64,000 bases of DNA, taken from Hemileia vastatrix. Taxonomy: Eukaryota > Basidiomycota > Pucciniomycetes > Pucciniales > Zaghouaniaceae. The notes below the pieces were generated by a model. It saw only the letters and a program-made list of their open reading frames with translations. It was not told the origin of the DNA and did no database searches. The first letter of the stretch is position 1. Every line of letters starts with the position of its first letter. Of the stretch, positions 49,420-59,658 are shown piece after piece. The stretch lies in assembly GCA_030280995.1 (NCBI GenBank), contig JASXTE010000097.1:62001-126000 (forward strand). Reading direction: 5' to 3'. The translations under genes and the position numbers were made by a program.

Positions 49420-52053
49420 TCATTTGGGTTTGATGTTGTTGACTGGATGGCGGCGACTACGGATGTTTTCTGATTCAACTATTCTGCGTTTGAGTTTTTT
49501 GTTTCTTTCATTGTCAGCTTTAATTAGAGGACCAAGTAAACAAGTAGAACTTGTGTTGTGTGTACGCTGTGTGGTCAATTTTCGATATTTACATTGATTG
49601 TAGTGTGAGAAGACACATTTTGATTTTCTTCTAGTTCTTGGTGGGTTGTTCTTGTGAACAGAAGAACTTTTGTATGATTTCAGCCGTACAATGATTACTG
49701 AAATGAAAGATTCTAAGCTGAGAAAAGAAAGACCCATCCATGCATTGATGATTCCACCAGTGTATCCAATTATGTCGATGATAGAATAAAATAGATGTTG
49801 TGTGTACTCGAAGTGTTCTGTTTTGGGAGGATACATTATGAATGATGTGAAGTTATCTCTGAAAAAAACAGAGTCGATGTCAACTCTGATGAATGTCTGT
49901 TTACATTCAGGTAGAATGAATTTGTTCCAGCACTGTTCAGTAAAGTTGAAATATTCGGTTGTGTCCGATGTTGGGATGAAGAATAAATCGGAAGGTTCAC
50001 TGGTCAAATGTCCAATTGGCCAGCCATTGTTTTTCTTCTTAAACTTTTCGAGTATGCAAGAACTGTAAATTTCATGTCGTGAACGTTTAAACTTCTTCTC
50101 GTACTCCCAACAATCACTAGAAAAGTGATTTGCATACCAAGACAATTCAGAAATTGCTGTTCTGATCAAATAAGAATTCAAGTAGATTTCTTTTCTATCA
50201 TAAACATCAAATCTAAATTGATTATCTGCAGTTATGTCAGCAATGTTATCTGTAACTTGTCCATGATGAACATAAAATATAACTTGATTGACATTAGCAT
50301 TAATTATTTGAAAATTATCAAGTTTGATATCAAAATTTTTACCATTGATCATTTGAGAAGTGATTTGAGGTTTAATTTTATCGTTTTTATGATAATTACT
50401 TTGATTAAATGAACTGAAACAAACATATTGACCATCTAAGAATTTTGTAGCATTGAAATCTTCAGTGAATTTGTAATTCTTTCCCAAGTACAAATAAAAG
50501 GATGACTTATCAATCAGTTCATCCCAATCCAATGTCACTTGGAACAGTTGATTGATTGTTAATTTTTCAATCCATTTTGACTGATCAGTTGTGTCAATTT
50601 GATTGTATATTTGAGGAAAAAGATTTTTAACCTTTTCTGGTTGTACAGTCATGTCCATGCAAATTGTAATTTCCATAAATTTTGATGTCTTAGGAATATT
50701 CGAGATGACTTTTAGTATGAATGGATTGTCGAAATAGAGAAGGATGACGTGGATGACGGAGTAAGTTGTGAACAACATGCAAGCGAATTTGATGAAAAAA
50801 GCGATCAACATAGATATTCCATGTGTTTTTGAAGTTCTTGAAGTTCTTAAAGTTCTTATATTTCGTCGCGTTGGGAAATTTCGTTTGGAAAGTTGATGAA
50901 TTTTCAGATTGACGGATTTAACACATTGATGATGAAACTTTCTTGTTACTTCGTCGCTTCGGTTGAAAATGGTTTGTGACATAAAACTAGTGAGTGACAA
51001 GTAAAATGATATACCTATCCACATACTGAGGATTCCTCCGACATCGTTGACGAATGACAAGATATTTTCTTGAGATACTGATTTGATTATAATCTGATCA
51101 AAAGGCATCCAAGGCATTTGAATTTGAAATGTTTTATCCTTATCTGGTTGAATCTTTTGCCCAAATAATTCGTACAGAGCAATATACTCTCTATTACAAT
51201 CAGTGTGAACGCTTTTGCGAAAACATTCATCATGAATTTGTGGAAAGAGTGAATTTTCAATTTCATCAGAAGCTCTTAATAAATTTTTTTCTTCACTAGT
51301 GTAATTCTGTTCGTAGTCAAAAGTGTACCATTCTGGCCAATATCGTGTACCATTTTCATCTTTGTAATTTTCTAGCCAACAATCATTCAAAACTTTGATT
51401 GAATTCGAAAGAACTGGATAATTACGACAATCAGTTTGGTAAGGTGAAGGTAATTCAGATCTTTTGGAAACTTTGTAATTCATAAAAGTTATAAGGTTGA
51501 CATTTGTTTGAAACCAAATTTTAGATTCAGTCGATCTCACCAATTCAAATGGTGAGTCATGTGGCCTTACAGAAAAAGACCAGTGTTTAGAATTGAGAGG
51601 TGACTTGAGTTTTAAAGCTATCAATGGTGTTTGGATATTTTTTTCAAGTCTCATTTGTTGACTGTAGATGAGTTCATCATCAGGAAGAGAAGTTTTATCT
51701 TCTTCAAACATCGAGTAACATGTCATTTTGCTGTTAAAGTATTGATGGATTTGAGTGATGGACAGACAGTCAACAAATTCACCTGTAGGAAGAGTCAATT
51801 TACACTCGACAAAAGATTCATTCATCTTGGGTACGGATTGAGAAGCTTGATAAATGGGCATTTTGTTTATTTTCTTCTCCAAAGTGCTATACCAGTATGA
51901 TACACAGAATGACATTGCTGGCAGTCGAGTCTCGTAAGGTTCTAACCTTATAAGTGTGCTGATAGGATAACTGAAGAATTTAGATGTTCTGTCAAAAATT
52001 TGGTAAAATGTACCCAACACGGCGAGGAAAAAGAGGAAAAACTTTAGCTTCAT
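49420..52053 (-). CDS. Tandem (two-unit) DEG/ENaC-like channel protein, 877 aa or more
   Basis: One uninterrupted frame appears to hold two degenerin/epithelial sodium channel units in series. Unit 1: TM1 about residues 3-20, a Cys-bearing extracellular part, and TM2 about 336-358 with GGILSMWIGISFYLSL, where Gly-Ile-Ser fits the G-x-S filter. Unit 2: a His-Gly at 411-412 just before TM1 (about 413-440), an extracellular part, and TM2 about 763-789 with GGIINAWMGLSFLSLESF, where Gly-Leu-Ser fits the filter. A basic cytoplasmic tail follows. Family members normally have one unit of 500-700 aa and assemble as trimers of separate subunits. The ATG at 52053 is probably not the true start: codons just upstream (52063-52068) read His-Gly in frame, the conserved motif before TM1, so an upstream exon likely joins near 52085 or 52106. 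Both units are divergent and compact, so ligand and selectivity cannot be predicted. Confidence 0.75.
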   Translation of the reverse strand: MKLKFFLFFLAVLGTFYQIFDRTSKFFSYPISTLIRLEPYETRLPAMSFCVSYWYSTLEKKINKMPIYQASQSVPKMNESFVECKLTLPTGEFVDCLSITQIHQYFNSKMTCYSMFEEDKTSLPDDELIYSQQMRLEKNIQTPLIALKLKSPLNSKHWSFSVRPHDSPFELVRSTESKIWFQTNVNLITFMNYKVSKRSELPSPYQTDCRNYPVLSNSIKVLNDCWLENYKDENGTRYWPEWYTFDYEQNYTSEEKNLLRASDEIENSLFPQIHDECFRKSVHTDCNREYIALYELFGQKIQPDKDKTFQIQMPWMPFDQIIIKSVSQENILSFVNDVGGILSMWIGISFYLSLTSFMSQTIFNRSDEVTRKFHHQCVKSVNLKIHQLSKRNFPTRRNIRTLRTSRTSKTHGISMLIAFFIKFACMLFTTYSVIHVILLYFDNPFILKVISNIPKTSKFMEITICMDMTVQPEKVKNLFPQIYNQIDTTDQSKWIEKLTINQLFQVTLDWDELIDKSSFYLYLGKNYKFTEDFNATKFLDGQYVCFSSFNQSNYHKNDKIKPQITSQMINGKNFDIKLDNFQIINANVNQVIFYVHHGQVTDNIADITADNQFRFDVYDRKEIYLNSYLIRTAISELSWYANHFSSDCWEYEKKFKRSRHEIYSSCILEKFKKKNNGWPIGHLTSEPSDLFFIPTSDTTEYFNFTEQCWNKFILPECKQTFIRVDIDSVFFRDNFTSFIMYPPKTEHFEYTQHLFYSIIDIIGYTGGIINAWMGLSFLSLESFISVIIVRLKSYKSSSVHKNNPPRTRRKSKCVFSHYNQCKYRKLTTQRTHNTSSTCLLGPLIKADNERNKKLKRRIVESENIRSRRHPVNNIKPK

Positions 52054-52105
52054 CCTGATCTTTCCGTGTCGAGTGTCGAATACTTCTGTTTCAGAATTCA
52101 GACTT
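52054..52105 (-). CDS. Probable 5' extension of the DEG/ENaC coding region
   Basis: The in-frame codons upstream of the 52053 ATG read Glu-Val-Phe-Asp-Thr-Arg-His-Gly-Lys-Ile-Arg and contain no stop or ATG until a TAA near 52118. Minus-strand AG dinucleotides at 52086-52087 (GAAACAG) and 52107-52108 (ATCGCAG) could be acceptors for an upstream exon. The His-Gly motif makes real coding sequence likely. The upstream exon was not identified. Confidence 0.45.
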
Positions 52106-52611
52106 GCTGCGATGAGTTATGTAATTCTATGCATGGTCAATGTAAAAGTGACAAAGTTGCTGTGAATTTTGACATATGTTCTGACAGCATGTATCACAAA
52201 TAACATCTTGACAGTTTAAAGCGTGACGTTATTTTCGATCATCATGCAACTCTATGAAAGATAGAATTCGTTTGAATTAGAATTTCAGATGAATTGAAGT
52301 ATTTTTAGCTGTTTAGACTTTCTGATTGGGAGCTTAAATCGATTATTTAAATCCTTTTAAACTAAGAAATTAATTTGACAATTGTTTTTTTGCTATTACA
52401 TCATCAAATGGTGACAGCGGAGACAAAAATCATCATTCATTGATCTTTGTCAAGTTCGAAGCATCTAAATCAAACCAAAGACCTGCTAGCATTCGACCGG
52501 CAACCTTACATCAGTTTATTTCTCTACAATGTCAAACAATGTTCATCTCGGGCAAAACGATTTTCATCAGTGCTGAAAATAACAAGGATGAATTTGATTC
52601 TTGAAATTTTT
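52106..52611. other. Short intergenic stretch between the DEG/ENaC and TMEM94 genes
   Basis: AT-rich. It should contain the DEG/ENaC promoter and perhaps its missing first exon. No other feature was recognised. Confidence 0.4.
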
Positions 52612-52617
52612 TTTATT
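52612..52617 (-). terminator. Polyadenylation signal AATAAA for TMEM94
   Basis: TTTATT on the plus strand, 25 bp beyond the TMEM94 stop codon. Confidence 0.65.
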
Positions 52618-52641
52618 GCAAAAAGGTACATTAAACAACTC

Positions 52642-55600
52642 TCAAAAGGGAGAATTCATGCCTAATTTTGTATTAAATTCTAATCTTGCCCTTCTTTGTT
52701 GTCGATTATTAGCTTTGATTTCTTTCCTCTTGACTACGGTGTTAAGTGGGATTAGCACTAATGGCCAGATCATAGTGAGTATTGTGAGTGGCAAAGGAGT
52801 AATAGAAGCTAGATTGGCCATTTCATCAGGTGTCAAGGGCACATAAAGCAATATTTCACCCAAACAAAAGATAAGATGGAAAATAATGATCGTTGTTGAT
52901 GTGACCACCCAATATTTGTTGGTAAGAGGACTTCGCTGCCAAAAAAGATGACATCGGTGAACAAATCCGATTGAAATGGCAAAAAAATATACAACTAAAA
53001 TAAATGCTACAAATGTTTGACTGATCAACAGATGTGCCGGTGAGATGTAGGTAAAAGGTTTAAGTGTTGAATCACCAAATTGCCAATGATCTTGACTTGT
53101 GTTGAGAGAATTGGTCGTGACTGTTTGACCAACCGAAGAAGAATTATGCAACATCCAAGCAAATGATGCCACCACTAAGAGCATAGATGGACTGAATTTG
53201 ATCAGGTAACAGAGTAAAAAGTAAATAACACTTTCACGACCTAAGTTGAGATTTTTTCCTGTGGCCATTGTCATGATGTGAGGATCTACTGGTGTTCCCA
53301 TTAAAGAAAAACTAAGAACTGGAAGTACAAAGAATACCAACCAGACAACTTGTCCGGATGTCAGTAATGGAGGTAAAAATAACACGGAAGCGAATAATTG
53401 CACTATTGACAAGCTCAAACTACAACAGAGTAAAAATTGTAAGCTATTGCGTAAATTGTTCATGAAACTTCGAGCTTCCATCACCAATCGGTACAAACTG
53501 AAAGGATCTTCTCTTCGAAGAGACAATGAGCATGGTAATGAAATTAAATGACGAGCTAAATTGGTGGGTGACATGAACAAGTTGGACAATTGAGATGTAA
53601 TGTTGGGATCGCCTTCGACGACTGTCTGTTTGACACAAACTTCTGGGTAGAGTGGTTCGATGCCGATGGAAACATCAGCTTGAAGAAAGATGGGAATGTT
53701 ATACATGTTGGCAGATGATCCGACAACGCAAACAACTTCTCCATACTCCTGCATGATGGCGATCATCTCTCGAGTTGTTTCTGGTGTACAGTCAGTGAAC
53801 AACGAAACCAACAATGGTACATTGTCCACATTTTCAAGATGTGGACGGATATTTTCAATTCCTTTTGGTAATTTTGCTCGATTGAGAATATCAAATGCAA
53901 TGGTTGCTCCGCCTGGTCCTGGAGCAGTCTCAGTTCCTGTTGAATCGGTTATTCTGGAAGGTGATGGTGATGATACCGCATTAGAAGATTTACGGCCTTC
54001 ATTAAGGGGCTTCATTTCATCCGAAGATGATATGGATGAAGCTTCATCGCTTGAATCATTTGAAATTACAGCTGCATGTCCTTCGGCAAATTTGACCATG
54101 CATGTTTCCAAACTGACCGAACATGGTGCACTTTGTGACCTGAGAACAGTTGCATTTTGTCGAGGTGGTTCATTAAGTGAAATTTTTGATCCTGATTTTC
54201 GTTCAGTCAGTGCCGAGTTGTTTTGAGAATCTTTGGGATTGTTATTACTTGAACTTGGACTGTGAAGAGAAATATGACAGTTCCAGCCAGATTCTAAGCC
54301 CATTTTTTCGGAGAAAACTCGGCTTCGAAGTTCATTCTCTTTTGAAAAGTGTACAAATCGGATGCAAGCTTTTTCTAACTGTTCGACCAGTTGCACAAAG
54401 TCGGGACAAGCTTGATACTGCATTGTGACCATTCCGATGAAGACTTCATTGTTCATTTGACCGGCCAGTGAATCGGCGTTGACTGTTTCGTGTGACGGAG
54501 AGGGCAAATTTGAAGGAGTTGTGGTTGCATCCTTGACAATCAAAGATTCATTACTCAGATAATGACTTGACAACCTACTTTGAGAACTGTTACGCCCGTC
54601 GAATGCTTCTGACCATCGAATGTTGCCGATGTCAGAGCTGACGGTAGCAAATACATGGCTACTATCAGGTGGTAGTTCAAGATAGAAACCTCTTAGTTTC
54701 TTTACATCAGGACAAACCGTCACCGGAACGTACGAAAAAGCCATGCAGTATGCAGTCAAACTAGATCGATGATAAAAGTCAAGGATACGTTTGCGGTCAG
54801 TGTCGGTCAAGTTTCTCAAATCAGTTCCATCCCAGTATTCGGAACAAGCATCGAGAACCAAATCACCAGTACCTTGAGAGAACAATTGATAAGTGTTTGT
54901 GATCTTCTCTTTAATCAGAGCTGAAGAGACATGAGGAAAAGGCATTCTGAGTCGAGGTATGTTGAGTGAGTTTAAAAGTTTACCATGTTGAATGATTTCG
55001 TGTCGAACATGACGAAACATCGCAATTTGGTACAAATACTGATAATTTTGGACTGCACTGTCAGTGAATCCAATTTGACGACTTAGCTCACAAAGACACC
55101 TTTTGTTGACGACGGGAACAGCCACTTCATTGTTAAGTGCTTCGCAAGTTATGTGATCACAAAATCTTATGTACTCTTCATGTGCCTGAGGGTTACACGT
55201 ATTGAGTAAAACAGCTAAACCAAGAGGTTTGAGGTTGGGTAAAAAACGATCCCAATTAGGATCGTCAAATTGCATGGAAGAAGTTGAATGAGGGTCATGA
55301 GTGACGTCTAGGACTTCTGAGCGACTTTGACTTTTCAATTTTCCTTTTCGTCGTCGAACTTTAACACCATCATCTACGCAAGTTGACCCGGTAGAACTTT
55401 TTTCGTCGGCACTTTGAGGTGACATCAGTTCCGAAACAGTGGAAAACTTTTTCGCATGGTTTGAACTTGTAAGAAAGAACACCTTGTCAGCAGTAGGATT
55501 GGGCCAGGAAAGGATACCTTTCTTGTCAACACAACAAAGAGCAGTCAAAGAACCCAATGACTGAAGAAGTCCTGCAGATCGCCAGAGAATTGGTTTTCGA

Positions 55601-56796
55601 CAAAAAAGCAAATCCATCACCGAGTGATATGCTTCGCTGATGCTACGCTTAGCATGAGAATCATTGAGATCAGAACCAACTTCGGTGTCAATATCATCGA
55701 AAAATAAATCGTGACTTCTTTGCTGACGCTGATTCTTGCAATCGCCGTCATCTCGACAAATGTTGAGTAATTTTGACACACCCAGAGCTTTAAGTAAAAT
55801 CCATGATATAGGCAGGGAAAATGGTACAAGAGGAAATATGACTAATGCAAGACGATTGAAAAAGTTGATGAAAGAACGACGATTAAGGTTGGTCAGTTGG
55901 TCAGTTTGGAAGAAGAATATAATCAATAAAATAATCACAGAAATAGGAATCATAATACATTGTATGTAAGTAGCAGTAATTTGATGACGTTCCTTGTCGT
56001 ATAAGCTTTTAGGTCGATTGCAACATTTGGCAAAACAGTTTCGAAGAAAAGTGAGATATGGAGTTTCCAGCAGAATGAATTCACCGGCTTCAACTGATTT
56101 TCTAAGTCGAGCACCAGTAAAATCACTCGTTGCTTGGTCAGGTTGAGGAACGAAAATTTCTCCTTCTTTTAATTCAATTTTTGTGTCTCCTGATGATATA
56201 TTACTCAATTTGCGACATCTGCCAGGTGCAGCTGTACCAGGACACAATTTGATCACATCACCAGAAACGAGGAGAACAGTTGGCAAGTTGACAACTCGAC
56301 CGTCACGAAGTGTCCATTGCAAGGTTATACAAGGTGAATGTGGCAAATACAATTGAGGAAAGAATTTACCGGAAGTCCAAGCTTCCAAATCTGCCGATGA
56401 TTCGGCATCGAGTATTGATTTGATTTTGCTGGCTAAAAATTTAACCTTCAAATGTAGCTCTTGTTGACAACATTTGGTGTCATATGTTAACACAGCCAAA
56501 TTGATGGTTAGAATACCAACGACAATTATACTTTGTAGAAGATGAGATGGATCGGATGTTTCACAAAAGTTTATGATAAGTAGAATAGAACATGAAAGAG
56601 CAAGTAGTACACTTGGCCATCTAAAAGTACTGGCCACACTTCGATGGGAGAAAGCTTCATATGACCATTTGGCAAATCCACTTGATCCATGGAGAGGACA
56701 GGTGCAGTGATCGAGTTCTTGCTCCAGCTCTTGTCTTAATTTTTCCAAAGCTTGGAGAGATGATAGACCAACCGTGACATTAGGCCCTGATGACAT
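52642..56796 (-). CDS. TMEM94: TMEM94 / ERMA, P-type-ATPase-like magnesium transporter of the ER (1384 aa)
   Basis: TMEM94 is a multi-pass ER membrane protein, reported as a P-type-like ATPase that loads Mg2+ into the ER. The match runs full length. Seen in order: an N-terminal helix (LEKLRQELEQELDHC), TM pairs at about 60-106 and 277-335, an actuator-like part with VLLVSGDVIKLCPGTAAPGR, the modified phosphorylation motif DKKGILSWPNPT with Asp424 (classical pumps have DKTGT), a large nucleotide-binding region, a hinge-like FTDCTPETTREMI, a GSSANMYNIPIFLQADVSIG stretch where pumps have GDGxND, and six C-terminal TM segments. The ATG at 56796 is the first in the frame. No introns are visible across 4.15 kb, unlike the many-exon vertebrate gene. 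An acidic Ser-rich, probably disordered insert lies near residues 890-940. Confidence 0.9.
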   Translation of the reverse strand: MSSGPNVTVGLSSLQALEKLRQELEQELDHCTCPLHGSSGFAKWSYEAFSHRSVASTFRWPSVLLALSCSILLIINFCETSDPSHLLQSIIVVGILTINLAVLTYDTKCCQQELHLKVKFLASKIKSILDAESSADLEAWTSGKFFPQLYLPHSPCITLQWTLRDGRVVNLPTVLLVSGDVIKLCPGTAAPGRCRKLSNISSGDTKIELKEGEIFVPQPDQATSDFTGARLRKSVEAGEFILLETPYLTFLRNCFAKCCNRPKSLYDKERHQITATYIQCIMIPISVIILLIIFFFQTDQLTNLNRRSFINFFNRLALVIFPLVPFSLPISWILLKALGVSKLLNICRDDGDCKNQRQQRSHDLFFDDIDTEVGSDLNDSHAKRSISEAYHSVMDLLFCRKPILWRSAGLLQSLGSLTALCCVDKKGILSWPNPTADKVFFLTSSNHAKKFSTVSELMSPQSADEKSSTGSTCVDDGVKVRRRKGKLKSQSRSEVLDVTHDPHSTSSMQFDDPNWDRFLPNLKPLGLAVLLNTCNPQAHEEYIRFCDHITCEALNNEVAVPVVNKRCLCELSRQIGFTDSAVQNYQYLYQIAMFRHVRHEIIQHGKLLNSLNIPRLRMPFPHVSSALIKEKITNTYQLFSQGTGDLVLDACSEYWDGTDLRNLTDTDRKRILDFYHRSSLTAYCMAFSYVPVTVCPDVKKLRGFYLELPPDSSHVFATVSSDIGNIRWSEAFDGRNSSQSRLSSHYLSNESLIVKDATTTPSNLPSPSHETVNADSLAGQMNNEVFIGMVTMQYQACPDFVQLVEQLEKACIRFVHFSKENELRSRVFSEKMGLESGWNCHISLHSPSSSNNNPKDSQNNSALTERKSGSKISLNEPPRQNATVLRSQSAPCSVSLETCMVKFAEGHAAVISNDSSDEASSISSSDEMKPLNEGRKSSNAVSSPSPSRITDSTGTETAPGPGGATIAFDILNRAKLPKGIENIRPHLENVDNVPLLVSLFTDCTPETTREMIAIMQEYGEVVCVVGSSANMYNIPIFLQADVSIGIEPLYPEVCVKQTVVEGDPNITSQLSNLFMSPTNLARHLISLPCSLSLRREDPFSLYRLVMEARSFMNNLRNSLQFLLCCSLSLSIVQLFASVLFLPPLLTSGQVVWLVFFVLPVLSFSLMGTPVDPHIMTMATGKNLNLGRESVIYFLLCYLIKFSPSMLLVVASFAWMLHNSSSVGQTVTTNSLNTSQDHWQFGDSTLKPFTYISPAHLLISQTFVAFILVVYFFAISIGFVHRCHLFWQRSPLTNKYWVVTSTTIIIFHLIFCLGEILLYVPLTPDEMANLASITPLPLTILTMIWPLVLIPLNTVVKRKEIKANNRQQRRARLEFNTKLGMNSPF

Positions 56797-58407
56797 GGTT
56801 TCATCGACCTTGGTCAAATTTTATTAGATCGGTAGTTCATTCAATATCTCATCATTTTGCTACGGTGGCGCCTCATCGATCAACCAGCTGATCGAAAATA
56901 TCGCTGTTTTCATTAGATTAATCAAAATATACAACTTGGTAATATTCAGAGGAATTGTCAACATTTCTGCCGGATAGTTTGGTCAACCTTTGGATGAGAC
57001 CATAAAAGAACAACTGAATGAAAAATTTGCAAGCAAGGTTGTCATTTATGTTGGTTTGTTTATCGTTCTCTATGATATTCTAACCATCGGCAAGTCTTTT
57101 TTGCATCATGATTCATGACTAGTTCAGACTTCAGTATTGAAGGCGAATCTTTTGGTTTACTTTGACCAAATGAGTTATTCCTATGATTGTTGACCGTTAA
57201 CAACTTGTTTTTCCTGTTAAATTTCGATATGAAATATTCAGACCTTTTATTGATCCTCGAAACCTTGGTTAGTAAAATACGCTTATGTTCACGTGAAGGA
57301 GTTCATGTATCTCTTGGATTTTGATTTGATGACATTCTCATTTGTCCTGGTTTTTTTTCATGAACTTTGTTCCTTGTAAGTTGTAAACTTGAGGAAAATC
57401 CACTCTCGTCATTTACAACTGAATGATTTATCACATTAATTCGTTAAAATTTTGAGTGCATTACAATTTGAAACTCATATTGGGCATATGTGTGTTTTTT
57501 CTGTTCAATATTATGCTTTTTTATTTACTTTGATATCATTGAATGACCAAAAAGGTCGGTCATTAGTGAAAGGCATACACATAAAGTGGATGAATGAATT
57601 TGCCATCTCTTGATGAATGTACATTTTACTCAAATTTACATTTCAAATAGTTGTTGATTTTACTTGGACAGTGTACAGTCAATTACGAGAATATCCTGAT
57701 AAAAAGTTCATAATTGAGGGAGGATACTTAAACATGACAGAATCCTAATCATGCTTTGGTGCTGATTGGGCTACACTTTGAATTATAATCGACATTATCA
57801 TTGTAATTATCATTATAATCTTCATCATTGGTACCGTTGACTTTTTCAACGGTAGATTGATCATGTGAAAATCTATGGTGAAACTCTTCTTTTCACATCC
57901 TTCACATTTAGTGAATCACATTGAAATTAAATTGTCTAACTATCATATGTACCTTCTATATAACACTCTGGTAAATTTAGACCAGGAGAGACCCTTGGAA
58001 TCGTCTTATCCTAATATTCTACGACTTTAATTGGATGATTCTCCAGGGAATACTTTACAAGCAATGGAACATCCTTTGACTAGTTATTTATAACAAAATA
58101 CGCCTAATTGATGTCGAGTATTTGCCATCTTGTGTTGTCTTTCACGAGCCTCGATCGAACTATCCAAAGGATTTATTTTCACTGACTGTCGATACATTCT
58201 TTGAGTCCTGTGAACCAACAAACTAAATGTAGAAATATATTGCGAAAGTACTTTGTGTTTAGCATTAAGTGATTCTTAAAGTACTCACATAATCGGCTTG
58301 TAAACGTATTCAGATAAAACAAGCAAACTAAACATTTCGAATGTAAAAAAGAATTGCGAACTGAAAGTGTCGCCAGCTGGGTTCATTAAATGATTGTCTT
58401 TCATACA
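56797..58407. other. Intergenic stretch upstream of TMEM94
   Basis: No coding exon was recognised. AT-rich imperfect repeats of attatcat/ataatc type lie near 57781-57830. Confidence 0.5.
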
Positions 58408-58413
58408 TTTATT
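58408..58413 (-). terminator. Polyadenylation signal AATAAA for mL44
   Basis: TTTATT on the plus strand, 23 bp beyond the mL44 stop codon. Confidence 0.65.
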
Positions 58414-58435
58414 ACTGTAAAGTTGATACAATTAT

Positions 58436-59539
58436 TCAACCATCTAAACGATTTCCTTGAGTAAACTTTCCCGTAATATCGTGCCACTCTCTTATAGACT
58501 GATTTGGTTTAGAATAACGGTCATAATTAATATCGTAAGCATCAGGTCCAAATCTGAAGACAAAATCACCAGGAAGAATTTCGAACTTTCGGGCTAAAGA
58601 GTCAAATGCTGCCATAACTTCAGCTTCTTCCACCGTATCGCTAATTGCTTGACCTATGAATTTCTTATTTAAATACAAACCAACTTGATAACTGGGTAAA
58701 ATTGTGTTAATACCGACTTGATTAATCAATCTTGCTTCATAATTGGGCAGTCCTTCGTTGTGTAAAATGGTGTTGAGAATAGACTTAGGGTCATCGAGAT
58801 CCCAAATCTCGAATATCATTTTATCTTGTAGATATGTCATGATGAAGTCAATTATGAACTTATTCGTATGAGGAATACCTTTTTCTTCAATGAGCACTCC
58901 AATAACAGCAGCAAGTGCATCAGCAAGAGCTTGATCAGTGGGAAAATCTTCGCTAGAAAGTATCAAGTCTCGAGTTCCCAAAGACTTGGACATTTCAGCC
59001 ATCGACTCTGTTTCCATCAGGAAGTCATGAATTGCAACAATTCCCTCTTCAGGTAGTTTTGGCAAGAAAAAACGCAAATAACTTTTTGAAAAAGTTGATA
59101 TCAATTCTCTACCATTTTTGGCAAAGCCGGCATTTGATGGAATATCGAGTTCTGATCCTTGTAGATTGAAATCATCTTTTCTCCTTTTAGTTTCAAGTTC
59201 AACATGTGAAGGATCAGTAAAGGCAGTTTTCAAATTCTTTTCTGAAAGTTGTTCATTTAATCTTCGACTGAATGCAAATAGTTCAGCTGGATAGTGCCAT
59301 TCAAGTAGTTGACTCCTTGGTGTGGTTGGCGGCTGTATAGCTTTGAAATCTTTACTCCGGTAGTACATTTCTCTCATCCTCCTATTAAGGAGAGTTCGAT
59401 AATTTCTATTGTTCACATGGTTAAATAAAATATTACCAGTACATTTAACGATGCCAAGACTAATTCGAAACATAGACATGGCTAAATGAACTCGACACAC
59501 AGAACATGTGGTAGAGATAGATGTCGCTTTTTCAAGCAT
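58436..59539 (-). CDS. MRPL44: Mitochondrial large ribosomal subunit protein mL44 (367 aa)
   Basis: mL44 is an RNase III-fold protein at the large-subunit side of the mitoribosome. The basic, Ser/Thr-rich N-terminus with MFRISLGIVKCTGNILFN looks like a mitochondrial presequence. Then come RTLLNRRMREMYYRSKDF, the RNase III-like fold (about residues 115-240, with SYLRFFLPKLPEEGIVAIHD and EDFPTDQALADALAAVIG) and a double-stranded-RNA-binding-like domain (about 255-345). The acidic residues of active RNase III enzymes are not conserved, as expected for mL44, which is structural. The first Met (59539) is used; Met21 or Met23 could be the real start and would give a more typical presequence. Single exon, head to head with the ATP synthase gamma gene. 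Confidence 0.87.
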   Translation of the reverse strand: MLEKATSISTTCSVCRVHLAMSMFRISLGIVKCTGNILFNHVNNRNYRTLLNRRMREMYYRSKDFKAIQPPTTPRSQLLEWHYPAELFAFSRRLNEQLSEKNLKTAFTDPSHVELETKRRKDDFNLQGSELDIPSNAGFAKNGRELISTFSKSYLRFFLPKLPEEGIVAIHDFLMETESMAEMSKSLGTRDLILSSEDFPTDQALADALAAVIGVLIEEKGIPHTNKFIIDFIMTYLQDKMIFEIWDLDDPKSILNTILHNEGLPNYEARLINQVGINTILPSYQVGLYLNKKFIGQAISDTVEEAEVMAAFDSLARKFEILPGDFVFRFGPDAYDINYDRYSKPNQSIREWHDITGKFTQGNRLDG

Positions 59540-59658
59540 CAGAGCCTCCTGCTGATCTAACCAGACTCATAATTTGCCCTCGTCGCTGTGAGTGTCCCTT
59601 GGCTGTCCTTGCCTCAGCAATTGTCATCAGTGACCATCTTTAATCATCACAATTCAAA
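59540..59658. promoter_or_regulatory. Compact bidirectional promoter region, mL44 / ATP synthase gamma
   Basis: Only 119 bp separate the divergent start codons of two nuclear genes for mitochondrial proteins. The stretch is richer in G+C than most intergenic DNA here and has no TATA box, which fits a shared housekeeping promoter. That it is shared is inferred from spacing. Confidence 0.5.
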
